NCBI RefSeq assembly: GCF_009733795.1
Contig: NZ_WNXX01000022.1
Location: 1 to 54,079, forward strand
DNA from: Actinotalea caeni
GTDB taxonomy: Bacteria > Actinomycetota > Actinomycetes > Actinomycetales > Beutenbergiaceae
Reading direction: 5' to 3'
Length of the DNA stretch: 54,079 bases
The notes beneath the pieces were generated by a model, which did not search any database, had not been told where the DNA came from, and was given only the letters and a program-made list of their open reading frames with translations. The position numbers were made by a program, and so were the translations under genes. Shown here piece after piece: positions 34,762-42,486 of this stretch. Numbering within the stretch: position 1 is the first letter of the stretch; each line of letters opens with the position of its first letter.

Positions 34762-35655
34762 TCAGTCGACCTGCGGCAGCGGCGCGGTGCCGGACCACAC
34801 CGACCAGTGCTGCCCGGAGCGCCACCGCTCGAGCACGACCTCCTGCAGCCGGGAGGTCGGCGTCAGCGCCTCGTGGTCGATCTCCCGCTCGGGGTCCGCG
34901 CGGCGGTTGAACACGAAGTACAGGACGCTCTCGTCGGCCTGGTAGCCCTGCCCGACGAGCGTCCAGCGGCGCTGGAACCGGGCGAGGTTCGACGACTCGG
35001 GAAGCACCTCCGCCAACGTCGGGTCGAGCAGCCAGCTCGTGCACGCGAACGCGGTCGCCGGGCAGTCGGGGAAGTGGCGGCGGAAGAACCCCACGGCGCG
35101 CGCGAAGGAGTCGTCGACGCTCTCCGGGGTCAGCGGCCCGGTGGCCGGGATGTGGGTGTCGAGGACCCAACCGGTCGTCGTCGGCTTCGGCACCATCTGC
35201 AACCGGCCGAGCCACATCAGCCCGCCGGACCACGCGGTGCGCATCCACCCGTAGGTGTCGAGCCCGAACCGGCCGTGCGTGCGCCGGTTGACGGAGACCT
35301 GCTGGCCGAGGTCGGACAGCGACCGCCAGGACACCTCGTCGGGGATGCGCCGGCGCGCGTGCTCGGCGCGCACCTCCGGCACCGAGGCGAGCAGCGCGAG
35401 CAGCGCCAGGTCCTCGCGGTCCGACGGCAGCTGCTCCCACGGGTCAGGCGCCTCGTCGGGGCGGAACCGTCCCACGCCGGCCGCGAGCAGCGACGCGAAC
35501 CGTGCGACCTGCGCGAGCTCGCTCGGGCGTCGCCGCACCGTGGTGGCCGCGGCGACCGCGTCGACGGCGTCGTCGTCCCGGAAGCCGAGGTGCACCAGCA
35601 GCTCGGGCAGCGCGTCGTCGGCCAGCCGGCGCCGGACCTCCGTCGAGTCGATCAC
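34762..35655 (-). CDS. Acyltransferase-domain (GNAT-like, DUF5596/DUF5597) protein
   Basis: A 297-residue protein with an N-terminal helical region (MIDSTEVRRRLADDALPELL) and a C-terminal GNAT-like half containing RFGLDTYGWMRTAWSGGLMW, LDTHIPATGPLTPESVDDSF and FACTSWLLDPTLAEVLPESS. This arrangement matches actinobacterial acyltransferase domain-containing proteins built of DUF5596 and DUF5597. Substrate unknown. The start is the leaderless GTG at 35653-35655, preceded by TAGCGT (35664-35669); upstream GTGs in frame would fall within or too close to the -10 box. Confidence 0.78.
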   Translation of the reverse strand: MIDSTEVRRRLADDALPELLVHLGFRDDDAVDAVAAATTVRRRPSELAQVARFASLLAAGVGRFRPDEAPDPWEQLPSDREDLALLALLASVPEVRAEHARRRIPDEVSWRSLSDLGQQVSVNRRTHGRFGLDTYGWMRTAWSGGLMWLGRLQMVPKPTTTGWVLDTHIPATGPLTPESVDDSFARAVGFFRRHFPDCPATAFACTSWLLDPTLAEVLPESSNLARFQRRWTLVGQGYQADESVLYFVFNRRADPEREIDHEALTPTSRLQEVVLERWRSGQHWSVWSGTAPLPQVD

Positions 35656-35663
35656 GGGCACAC

Positions 35664-35669
35664 ACGCTA
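35664..35669 (-). promoter_or_regulatory. -10 box (TAGCGT) of the acyltransferase-like gene
   Basis: On the reverse strand TAGCGT lies 8 bases before the GTG start, which fixes the start choice. The same hexamer precedes the HlyC/CorC uORF, dcd and the TPP riboswitch. Confidence 0.5.
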
Positions 35670-35723
35670 CGAGATCGGCGGGCTCGTGCGGAATGCTCGC
35701 CGGTGGACGCACGTTGCGTGGGC

Positions 35724-36179
35724 ATGACCGATCCCGCACCCGCCAAGGTCCGCCAGCTGCGTGTCGTCGTCGAGGCCGAGGACTACGACGCCGCCGTCCA
35801 CTTCTTCCGCGACGTGCTCGGGATGCCCGAGGAGGCGGCGTTCGCCGAGGGCGAGGAGGACCGGGTGGCGATCCTCGAGGCCGGCGTCGCCACGCTCGAG
35901 ATCGCGAGCCCCGCTCACAAGCGCGCGATCGACCGCGTCGAGGCGGGCGGGCGGCCCAGCCAGCGGATCCGGCTCGCCTTCGAGGTCGACGACGCCGCCA
36001 CGGCGACGGCGGAGCTCGCCGAGGCGGGCGCCACGGTCGTCGCCGAGCCGGTCGAGACGCCGTGGCGGTCGCTGAACTCGCGTCTCGACGCGCCTGCAGG
36101 CCTGCAGATCACCCTGTTCCAGGAGCTGGAGTCCCGCGAGGAGCGCACCGCGCGCGACGGGTTCGCGACCGGCCGCTGA
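35724..36179 (+). CDS. VOC (glyoxalase/bleomycin-resistance fold) family protein
   Basis: A 151-residue protein with one complete VOC double unit: QLRVVVEAEDYDAAVHFFRD, VAILEAGVATLEIASP and RLAFEVDDAATATAELAEAG, ending PAGLQITLFQELE. VOC proteins bind metal or act as resistance or isomerase-type enzymes; Glu and His ligands are too few to predict catalysis. The ATG at 35724 is the only suitable start and has a moderate gggc site upstream. It is divergent from the acyltransferase-like gene. Confidence 0.88.
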   Translation: MTDPAPAKVRQLRVVVEAEDYDAAVHFFRDVLGMPEEAAFAEGEEDRVAILEAGVATLEIASPAHKRAIDRVEAGGRPSQRIRLAFEVDDAATATAELAEAGATVVAEPVETPWRSLNSRLDAPAGLQITLFQELESREERTARDGFATGR

Positions 36180-36221
36180 CGAGCGGCGCCGCGGCCACGT
36201 GGGCCGCGAGGGCGCGTCGGA

Positions 36222-36227
36222 TAGCGT
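36222..36227 (+). promoter_or_regulatory. -10 box (TAGCGT) before the short leader ORF
   Basis: TAGCGT ends 7 bases before the ATG at 36235, consistent with a leaderless transcript beginning at that ATG and not at the CorC-family ATG 32 bases later. Confidence 0.5.
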
Positions 36228-36234
36228 GTCGGCC

Positions 36235-36267
36235 ATGGACCCTGAGAGACGGGCGACCGCGACCTGA
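36235..36267 (+). CDS. Putative 10-codon leaderless leader peptide
   Basis: ATG at 36235, reading MDPERRATAT and stopping with TGA whose last base is the A of the next gene's ATG (TGATG). The -10 box lies 7 bases before it, so ribosomes would load on this leader and reinitiate on the downstream gene, which has no good ribosome site of its own. Existence of the peptide is an inference from spacing. Confidence 0.35.
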   Translation: MDPERRATAT

Positions 36268-37631
36268 TGGACGGTCTGCTCACGAACATCGCGCTCGTGC
36301 TGGTGTTCATCCTGATCGGCGGCGTGTTCGCAGGGACCGAGCTCGCGCTGGTGTCCCTGCGCGAGAGCCAGCTGGGCCAGCTCGAGAAGCAGAGCGCCCG
36401 GGGTGCGCGCGTCGCCGCCGTCGCGCGCAACCCGAACCGGTTCCTCTCCGCGGTCCAGGTGGGTGTCACGGTGGCCGGGTTCTTCTCGGCCGCCTACGGC
36501 GCCTCGACGATCGCGCCCGCCGTCGCGCCCGCGTTCGTCGCGCTCGGGCTGCCGCAGGCGGCCGCCGACAACGTCGCGTTCGTCGTGATGACGCTGCTCA
36601 TCGCCTACCTCTCGCTGGTGCTGGGGGAGCTGGTCCCGAAGCGGCTCGCGCTGCAGCGCGCGTCGACGATCGCGCTCGCCGTCGGGCCGCCGCTGGACCG
36701 GTTCGCGAGCATCATGCGCCCGGTCATCTGGCTGCTGTCGAGCTCGACGAACGTCGTCGTGCGGCTGCTCGGCGGCGACCCGAGGGCCACCGGCGAGCAG
36801 ATGACCGAGCAGGAGCTGCGCGACCTCGTCATCACCAACCAGTCGCTGCCGGCCGACGAGCGCAAGATCCTCGGCGACGTCTTCGACGCCACCGAGCACA
36901 CGCTGGGCGAGGTGATGCGGCCGCGGCACGACGTCGTCTTCCTGCGTGCCGACCTGGACCTCGACGACGCGATCCGCGAGATCGTCCAGCAGCCCTACTC
37001 CCGATTCCCGGTCATCGGCACCGACTTCGACGACGTGCTGGGCTTCGTGCACGTGCGCGACCTGCTGCTCGCCGACCTCGGCGCGCACGCGGGCGACGAC
37101 GACAGCGGCGCCCACCCGGTCGCCGAGCTCACCGGAGAGCCGCGCACCGTGCGGGACCTGGTGCGGCGCATCCTCGTGCTGCCCTCGACCAACGCGCTGC
37201 TGCCCTCGATGGCGATGATGCGCCGCGAGCGGATCCACATCGCCCTCGTCATCGACGAGCACGGCGGCACCGACGGCATCGTCACGCTCGAGGACCTCGT
37301 CGAGGAGCTGGTGGGGGAGATCGACGACGAGTTCGACCGTGGCGCGCGCGCCGCCGGGCGGCGGCTCCCGACCGGCGAGGTGTCGCTCGACGGGGGTCTC
37401 AACCTCGAGGACTTCGCCGAGGCGAGCGGTCTGGAGCTGCCCGACGAGGGCGACTACGAGACCGTCGCGGGGTTCGTGCTCGACCGGCTGGGACGGGTGG
37501 CTGCGGTGGGCGACGTCGTCGAGATCGACGGCCACCGCATCGAGGTGACGGAGATCGACGGCAACCGCATCGTCCGGGTGCGGGTCTCGCCCGTGCCCGC
37601 CGGCGACGGCGAGGGGCCACCCGCCGAGTAG
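36267..37631 (+). CDS. CNNM/CBS transporter-associated protein (HlyC/CorC family)
   Basis: A 454-residue membrane protein with a DUF21/CNNM transmembrane domain of three to four helices (to about 190; GVFAGTELALVSLRESQLGQ, VQVGVTVAGFFSAAYGA), two CBS domains (about 205-335: GEVMRPRHDVVFLRADLDLD, HIALVIDEHGGTDGIVTLED) and a C-terminal CorC_HlyC domain (about 350-440). Such proteins are linked to magnesium or cobalt efflux and ion homeostasis; calling it a haemolysin would be historical only. Translation appears coupled to the leader ORF through TGATG. Confidence 0.93.
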   Translation: MDGLLTNIALVLVFILIGGVFAGTELALVSLRESQLGQLEKQSARGARVAAVARNPNRFLSAVQVGVTVAGFFSAAYGASTIAPAVAPAFVALGLPQAAADNVAFVVMTLLIAYLSLVLGELVPKRLALQRASTIALAVGPPLDRFASIMRPVIWLLSSSTNVVVRLLGGDPRATGEQMTEQELRDLVITNQSLPADERKILGDVFDATEHTLGEVMRPRHDVVFLRADLDLDDAIREIVQQPYSRFPVIGTDFDDVLGFVHVRDLLLADLGAHAGDDDSGAHPVAELTGEPRTVRDLVRRILVLPSTNALLPSMAMMRRERIHIALVIDEHGGTDGIVTLEDLVEELVGEIDDEFDRGARAAGRRLPTGEVSLDGGLNLEDFAEASGLELPDEGDYETVAGFVLDRLGRVAAVGDVVEIDGHRIEVTEIDGNRIVRVRVSPVPAGDGEGPPAE

Positions 37632-37696
37632 GTCGGTCCACGCCGGTCGCGGAGCCAGGAAAGCGCCGTGAAAGCGGGGCCGGTCAGGCTCGCCCC

Positions 37697-37915
37697 ATGG
37701 TGACGACGACCGGCTGGCCGACCGCGGGGACCGGCGCGGCGACAGGCGCGACCGACGGGCTGCCGCCGTGGCTCCAGCACACCCTCGCGGTGCTGGAGGT
37801 CGCCGTGGTCGTGGCAGTGGTCGTGGCCGCCTGCGTGTGGCTCGACAGGAGACCCCGCGGCCCGCGGCCCCGGCGCGACGGGGCGGCGCCGAGGGTGCCG
37901 CCACGCAGCAGGTGA
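37697..37915 (+). CDS. Small single-pass membrane protein
   Basis: A 72-residue frame: MVTTTGWPTAGTGAATGATD, then a hydrophobic helix (LAVLEVAVVVAVVVAACVWL, about 30-50) and a basic, Pro/Arg-rich tail. The positive-inside rule places the tail in the cytoplasm. The ribosome site (ggtcagg) is weak and I recognise no family, so expression is plausible but uncertain. Confidence 0.5.
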   Translation: MVTTTGWPTAGTGAATGATDGLPPWLQHTLAVLEVAVVVAVVVAACVWLDRRPRGPRPRRDGAAPRVPPRSR

Positions 37916-37970
37916 GTCGCGGCGGAGCCGGGCAACCGCGCGGCGGTCCGTTCTTCCCGAGCCCAGCCGC

Positions 37971-38054
37971 CCTCCCGAGTCCCGCCCCCGCGCTCGCATG
38001 ACGAAGGCCGCCTCGACGTCGTCGGGCGGCCTTCGCATGGAGCGGGTGACGGGA
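37971..38054. repeat. Direct repeat copy 1 (terminator plus tRNA-Gly 3' end copy)
   Basis: About 83 bases nearly identical to 38095-38179, differing at about six positions and one indel. It carries a hairpin and, at its right end (38041-38054), 14 bases identical to the 3' part of the tRNA-Gly gene, but no complete tRNA. Confidence 0.8.
38002..38035. terminator. Terminator hairpin in repeat copy 1
   Basis: CGAAGGCCGCC (38002-38012) pairs with GGCGGCCTTCG (38025-38035); flanking CATG bases extend the stem with a one-base bulge. Confidence 0.65.
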
Positions 38055-38094
38055 GCCGTCGTCGCGACCGGCTCGTTCCTCGCCGGGCGCTCCT

Positions 38095-38179
38095 CCTCCC
38101 GAGTCCCGGCACCGCGCTCGCATGACGAAGGCCGCCTCGACTTCGTCGGGCGGCCTTGTCATGCGAGCGGGTGACGGGA
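38095..38179. repeat. Direct repeat copy 2 (terminator plus the real tRNA-Gly 3' end)
   Basis: Counterpart of 37971-38054, offset by 124-125 bases; the 40 or so bases between the copies are unrelated to either. The last 14 bases (38166-38179) are the 3' acceptor and T-arm end of the tRNA-Gly gene. Confidence 0.8.
38121..38163 (-). terminator. Terminator downstream of tRNA-Gly
   Basis: CATGACGAAGGCCGCC (38121-38136) pairs with GGCGGCCTTGTCATG (38149-38163) over 15 pairs with one bulged base. It begins 3 bases after the tRNA 3' end in the direction of tRNA transcription. Confidence 0.7.
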
Positions 38180-38236
38180 ATCGAACCCGCGCTGTCAGCT
38201 TGGGAAGCTGAAGTTCTACCATTGAACTACACCCGC
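38166..38236 (-). tRNA. tRNA-Gly (anticodon CCC)
   Basis: On the reverse strand: acceptor GCGGGTG pairs with CACCCGC, D-arm GTTC-AATGGTA-GAAC, anticodon arm TCAGC-TTCCCAA-GCTGA, T-arm GCGGG-TTCGATT-CCCGT, discriminator U. The loop TTCCCAA puts CCC at positions 34-36, decoding GGG. Total 71 bases. The 3' CCA is not encoded, as usual for actinobacteria. Confidence 0.95.
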
Positions 38237-38360
38237 GTGCGCGGGCCCCTGGCCCGCAGCAGTGGTCAGTGTACCCAGTCCCACGGGCGCGATCTCAACC
38301 CGGCCCGCCACCCGGTGAACCAGCCGGCGGGCAGCCCGCGCGGCGCGTGCGGTGGCCGTC

Positions 38361-38366
38361 TAGATT
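38361..38366 (+). promoter_or_regulatory. -10 box (TAGATT) of pgi
   Basis: TAGATT lies 35 bases before the pgi start, leaving a short 5' untranslated region that contains the caggag ribosome site. Confidence 0.5.
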
Positions 38367-38401
38367 GATCGCGTCGACGCATCTGGACGGCAGGAGCTGA
38401 C

Positions 38402-40108
38402 GTGAGCGCACCCATCGACCCGACCACTACGCCCGCCTGGGCCGACCTCGCCCGGCACCGCGACGAGCTCGTGCCCGACCTGCGGGGCTGGTTCGACGCC
38501 GACCCGGAGCGGGCGCAGCGGATGAGCCACCAGCTCGCCGACCTGCACGTCGACCTCTCCAAGAACCTCGCCACCGACGAGACGCTGTCGCTGCTCGTGC
38601 AGCTCGCCGAGGACGTCGGCCTGCGCGACCGCATCGGCGCGATGCTCGCCGGCGAGCACATCAACACCACCGAGGACCGCGCCGTCCTCCACACCGCCCT
38701 GCGCCGCCCCCGGGGCGCCGAGCCGCGGCTCGTCGTCGACGGCCAGGACGTCGACCACGACGTCCACGAGGTCCTCGACAAGATGTACGCCTTCGCCGAG
38801 CAGGTGCGCTCGGGCGAGTGGACCGGCGTCACCGGCAAGCGTGTGGAGACCGTCGTCAACATCGGCATCGGCGGCTCCGACCTCGGCCCCGTGATGGCGT
38901 ACGAGGCGCTGCAGCCCTACGTCCAGGCCGGCCTGCGCTGCCGCTTCGTCTCCAACATCGACCCCACCGACATCGCGCAGAAGACCGCCGACCTCGACCC
39001 CGAGACCACCCTCTTCGTCGTCGCGTCCAAGACGTTCGGCACCCTCGAGACGCTCACCAACGCCCGGCTCGCGCGCGCCTGGCTGTGGCGCGGCCTGCAG
39101 GAGGCCGGCGCCATCGAGGACACCGACACCGCCCGCAGCGCCGCCGTCGCCAAGCACTTCGTCGCCGTCTCGACTGCGCTCGACAAGGTCGCCGACTTCG
39201 GCATCGACCCCGCCAACGCGTTCGGGTTCTGGGACTGGGTCGGCGGCCGCTACTCGATGGACTCCGCGATCGGGCTCAGCCTCGCGATCGCCATCGGCCC
39301 GGAGGCGTTCGCCGACATGCTCGCCGGCTTCCACGCCGTCGACGTCCACTTCGCCACCACGGACCTCGTGCGCAACGTCCCCGTCCTCATGGGGCTGCTC
39401 AACGTCTGGTACACGAACTTCCTCGGCGCGCACACCCACGCCGTGCTGCCCTACGCCCAGCACCTGCACCGCTTCGCCGCCTACCTCCAGCAGCTCACGA
39501 TGGAGTCCAACGGCAAGTCCGTGCGCAGCGACGGCGCCGGCGTCGGCTACGACACCGGCGAGGTGTTCTGGGGCGAGCCGGGCACCAACGGGCAGCACGC
39601 CTTCTACCAGCTGATCCACCAGGGCACCCGCCTGATCCCGGCCGACTTCATCGCCGTCGCCACCCCCGCCCACCCGCTCGTCGACACCGGCAGCAACGGC
39701 GACGAGACGATCGACGTGCACGCGCTGTTCCTCGCGAACTTCTTCGCCCAGACCCGCGCGCTCGCCTTCGGCAAGACCGCCGAGGAGGTCGCCGAGGAGA
39801 TGGGGGAGGGCGCCGACCCGGCGGTCGTCGCCGCACGCACCTTCCCCGGCAACCGCCCGACGACGTCGATCCTCGCCCCCGCGCTCACGCCGTCGGTGCT
39901 CGGTCAGCTCGTGGCGCTCTACGAGCACATCACGTTCGTGCAGGGCGTCGTGTGGGGCATCGACTCCTTCGACCAGTGGGGCGTCGAGCTCGGCAAGAAG
40001 CTCGCGCTCGAGATCGCGCCCGCGGTCACCGGCGACGACGACGCCCTCGCCGCCCAGGACCCCTCGACCCAGGCGCTGATCCGGCGCTACCGCGAGCTGC
40101 GCCGGTGA
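38402..40108 (+). CDS. pgi: Glucose-6-phosphate isomerase
   Basis: A 568-residue protein of normal length. Family signatures are visible: [35 protein letters not shown] (phosphate-binding), [13 protein letters not shown] (PROSITE signature 1), MESNGKSV, and [17 protein letters not shown] (signature 2). It interconverts glucose 6-phosphate and fructose 6-phosphate in the cytoplasm for glycolysis and gluconeogenesis. The GTG start has caggag 6 bases upstream. It is followed by an unrelated VOC gene after 102 bases and is likely monocistronic. Confidence 0.97.
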   Translation: MSAPIDPTTTPAWADLARHRDELVPDLRGWFDADPERAQRMSHQLADLHVDLSKNLATDETLSLLVQLAEDVGLRDRIGAMLAGEHINTTEDRAVLHTALRRPRGAEPRLVVDGQDVDHDVHEVLDKMYAFAEQVRSGEWTGVTGKRVETVVNIGIGGSDLGPVMAYEALQPYVQAGLRCRFVSNIDPTDIAQKTADLDPETTLFVVASKTFGTLETLTNARLARAWLWRGLQEAGAIEDTDTARSAAVAKHFVAVSTALDKVADFGIDPANAFGFWDWVGGRYSMDSAIGLSLAIAIGPEAFADMLAGFHAVDVHFATTDLVRNVPVLMGLLNVWYTNFLGAHTHAVLPYAQHLHRFAAYLQQLTMESNGKSVRSDGAGVGYDTGEVFWGEPGTNGQHAFYQLIHQGTRLIPADFIAVATPAHPLVDTGSNGDETIDVHALFLANFFAQTRALAFGKTAEEVAEEMGEGADPAVVAARTFPGNRPTTSILAPALTPSVLGQLVALYEHITFVQGVVWGIDSFDQWGVELGKKLALEIAPAVTGDDDALAAQDPSTQALIRRYRELRR

Positions 40109-40210
40109 CACCCGCCGCGCCGTCGGCCCGCTGACCCCTTCCGCCCCGCGCGCGCCGGTGGGACGCTGGAGGCACGCGACGACGCGCTCGGCCGGATCGA
40201 GGAGACCGCC

Positions 40211-40639
40211 ATGGCCAGCTTGCTCAACCCGTACATCACCCTCGGGGGCGAGGCCCGCGACGCGGTGGCGTTCTACGCACGCGTGCTCGGCGGGGAGCCC
40301 AGCATCATGACCTACGCCGACTCGGGGTTCGCCGCCGAGGCGGGCGGCGACCCGAGCGAGGGGGACAAGGTGATGCACAGCTGCCTCGAGAGCCCGAGCG
40401 GGCTGGCGCTCATGGTCGCCGACGCCCCGGGCGGCAGTCCCGCACCCGGCGCCGGCAACGTCTCGATCTCGATCTCCGGCGACGACGAGGCCCAGCTGCG
40501 CGGCTACTGGGACGGCCTCGCCGAGGGCGCCACGATCATCGAGCCGCTCACGCAGGCGCCCTGGGGCGACTCCTTCGGCATGCTCACCGACCGCTTCGGC
40601 GTCACCTGGATGATCAACATCAGCGCGCCCGCCGCCTGA
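40211..40639 (+). CDS. PhnB-like VOC family protein
   Basis: A 142-residue protein starting [20 protein letters not shown], the PhnB-type glyoxalase fold ([72 protein letters not shown]). PhnB relatives are small dimeric enzymes or resistance-like proteins of unclear role; metal ligands here are incomplete. ATG with gaggag 9 bases upstream. It ends before a palindrome-rich spacer that separates it from dcd. Confidence 0.9.
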   Translation: MASLLNPYITLGGEARDAVAFYARVLGGEPSIMTYADSGFAAEAGGDPSEGDKVMHSCLESPSGLALMVADAPGGSPAPGAGNVSISISGDDEAQLRGYWDGLAEGATIIEPLTQAPWGDSFGMLTDRFGVTWMINISAPAA

Positions 40640-40656
40640 CCCCGGCCCGCCACGGG

Positions 40657-40729
40657 GCACGAGCTCGTACCCCGGTGCCGAGCTCGTGGTGTGCACGGTA
40701 CGAGCTCGGCACCGGCGTACGAGCTCGCG
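40657..40729. repeat. Four phased GAGCTC palindromes including a 16-bp-arm inverted repeat
   Basis: GAGCTC cores occur at about 40662, 40680, 40702 and 40722, spaced 18-22 bases, each flanked by AC/CC and GT/GG/GC. The inner two form CCGGTGCCGAGCTCGT (40672-40687) and ACGAGCTCGGCACCGG (40700-40715), a perfect 16-bp inverted repeat around a 12-base spacer. It lies between the VOC gene and dcd: either a terminator or an array of operator sites. Confidence 0.7.
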
Positions 40730-40778
40730 CCCTCGCTGCAGGCCGGCCAGCCCGCACCGGCGCCCGCGCCCGGCGTTG

Positions 40779-40784
40779 TAGCGT
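40779..40784 (+). promoter_or_regulatory. -10 box (TAGCGT) of leaderless dcd
   Basis: TAGCGT ends 7 bases before the GTG start of dcd and there is no ribosome site. Confidence 0.55.
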
Positions 40785-40791
40785 GTCGCCC

Positions 40792-41370
40792 GTGCTGCTC
40801 TCCGACCGCGACCTGCGCGCCGAGCTGGGATCCGGACGCATCGGTCTGGACCCCTACGACGAGGCGATGGTCCAGCCGTCCTCGGTCGACGTGCGGCTCG
40901 ACCGCTACTTCCGACTGTTCGACAACCACAAGTACGCCGTCATCGACCCGGCTGCGGACCAGCCCGACCTCACGCGGCTGGTCGAGGTGGCACCGGACGA
41001 GCCGTTCGTGCTGCACCCGGGCGAGTTCGTGCTCGGCTCGACCTACGAGCTCGTCACTCTGCCCGACGACGTCGCCGCGCGTCTGGAGGGGAAGTCCTCG
41101 CTGGGCCGGCTCGGGCTGCTGACCCACTCGACCGCCGGGTTCATCGACCCCGGCTTCTCCGGGCACGTGACGCTCGAGCTGAGCAACGTGGCCACGCTGC
41201 CGATCACGCTGTGGCCCGGCATGAAGATCGGCCAGCTCTGCTACTTCCGGCTCACCAGCCCCGCCGAGAACCCCTACGGCTCGGGCGCGACCGGCTCGCG
41301 CTACCAGGGCCAGCGCGGCCCCACCGCGTCGCGGTCGCACCTGGGCTTCCACCGCACCGACGTCGGCTGA
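40792..41370 (+). CDS. dcd: dCTP deaminase, probably dUMP-forming
   Basis: A 192-residue protein. The core [20 protein letters not shown], followed by [15 protein letters not shown] with catalytic Glu129, and [17 protein letters not shown] at the nucleotide-binding C-terminus identify dCTP deaminase. The long actinobacterial form with this [14 protein letters not shown] stretch resembles the bifunctional mycobacterial enzyme that both deaminates dCTP and cleaves dUTP to dUMP, supplying thymidylate synthesis. The start is the leaderless GTG at 40792. Its stop overlaps the next gene's ATG (TGATG). Confidence 0.95.
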   Translation: MLLSDRDLRAELGSGRIGLDPYDEAMVQPSSVDVRLDRYFRLFDNHKYAVIDPAADQPDLTRLVEVAPDEPFVLHPGEFVLGSTYELVTLPDDVAARLEGKSSLGRLGLLTHSTAGFIDPGFSGHVTLELSNVATLPITLWPGMKIGQLCYFRLTSPAENPYGSGATGSRYQGQRGPTASRSHLGFHRTDVG

Positions 41371-42290
41371 TGACCCCGCCGCTCGGCCTCGACGCCGCGC
41401 AGGCGGCCGCCCACCACCTCCTCGTGGTGCCCGACGGCGTCACGGCCACCGACGTCGAGGCGCTCGTCCTCAGCAGGTTCCCCGAGGCGAGCGTGCAGGG
41501 CGGCGACCGGCTGCTCGTCGAGGTCCTGCCAGGGTGCGCCGTCGACGGTCCCTGGCCGCCACCGCCGCTGCCGCTGCCGGACTGGGTGGTGAGCGTCTAC
41601 CGGCTGGTCGCGCCCGAGCAGCGCGGCGACCCGGTGCCGCCCGAGCTGCGCGGCCGCGGCGACCTGCTGGACGCCTTCGCCGACGGCGAGCCCGTCGCCG
41701 ACGAGCGCCAGCTGGTCGAGCTCGCGCTCGCCGTCGCCCGCCGCACCGGCGGCGGCCTGCGCGTCAGCGGCGCCGACGGCATGCTGCTCGTGCCGACGGC
41801 GCTGCCGGACCTGCTCGTCTACGGCGAGGTGTGGCTGGAGCCGGACGCGCTGCTGCACGTGCTCGAGCCGCACCTGCCCGGCGTGGTCGTGCAGGGCGGG
41901 ACGGCGGCCGCCGTGCCCCCGGACGCCGTCACCGGTGCGCCGCTGCTGCAGGACGAGGCCGAGCGCCGCTGGTGGCACGCCGAGGCCGATGCCTACGACG
42001 CCGCCGCGCTCGAGGAGCCCCAGGTCAGCGAGTCCTACGGCGTCGAGGCACCGGCCGCCGACGGCGCGGTCTACACGGTGGCGGTCGAGCCCGCGCCGAC
42101 CCTGCCGGTCGTGCTGGGCGGGCGCGAGTGGACGGGTCCGATCGTCTACGAGGTGCGCTGCTACCCGGGCCCCTCGGGCACGCTGCCGGCGGACGCGGTC
42201 GCGCGGGTCGACGCCGCCGCCCGCGCGGTGCTCGCCGCCGTCGACGGCCAGGCGGTCGACGACGACGGCTTCCTCGTCGACCTCGGCTGA
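41370..42290 (+). CDS. Hypothetical protein, translationally coupled to dcd
   Basis: A 306-residue soluble, acidic protein beginning [20 protein letters not shown]. The middle is Val/Leu/Ala-rich with an alternating charged pattern, and there is no membrane segment, signal peptide or motif I can name. Its ATG shares the A of the dcd stop (TGATG), so it is expressed with dcd. A role with nucleotide metabolism would be guesswork; no domain supports it. Confidence 0.85.
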   Translation: MTPPLGLDAAQAAAHHLLVVPDGVTATDVEALVLSRFPEASVQGGDRLLVEVLPGCAVDGPWPPPPLPLPDWVVSVYRLVAPEQRGDPVPPELRGRGDLLDAFADGEPVADERQLVELALAVARRTGGGLRVSGADGMLLVPTALPDLLVYGEVWLEPDALLHVLEPHLPGVVVQGGTAAAVPPDAVTGAPLLQDEAERRWWHAEADAYDAAALEEPQVSESYGVEAPAADGAVYTVAVEPAPTLPVVLGGREWTGPIVYEVRCYPGPSGTLPADAVARVDAAARAVLAAVDGQAVDDDGFLVDLG

Positions 42291-42378
42291 CCCGGGCGCC
42301 ACGCCCACCTGCGACGATCCCGTCACCGGAGCGCCCGGTCGCATCGAGACGGCGCGCGGGAGCACGGCCGTGCGCCGG

Positions 42379-42384
42379 TAGAAT
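42379..42384 (+). promoter_or_regulatory. -10 box (TAGAAT) for the mnh operon
   Basis: TAGAAT lies about 100 bases upstream of the mnhA GTG, giving a 5' untranslated region of around 95 bases that ends with a cggagc ribosome site. No clear -35 hexamer is seen. Confidence 0.5.
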
Positions 42385-42486
42385 GGTCCGGTCGCGGCAG
42401 CTCGGCAGTGTCGGTTCGCCCGGTCTTCGTAGGGCTCCCGACGTCACAACTCCTGACCACGCCCACCCCAACCGTTCGGAGCGGAC

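Noticed and set aside
37971-38236. A prophage or integrative element at tRNA-Gly
   Set aside because: No integrase, excisionase or cargo gene is found on either side; only the duplicated tRNA end remains.
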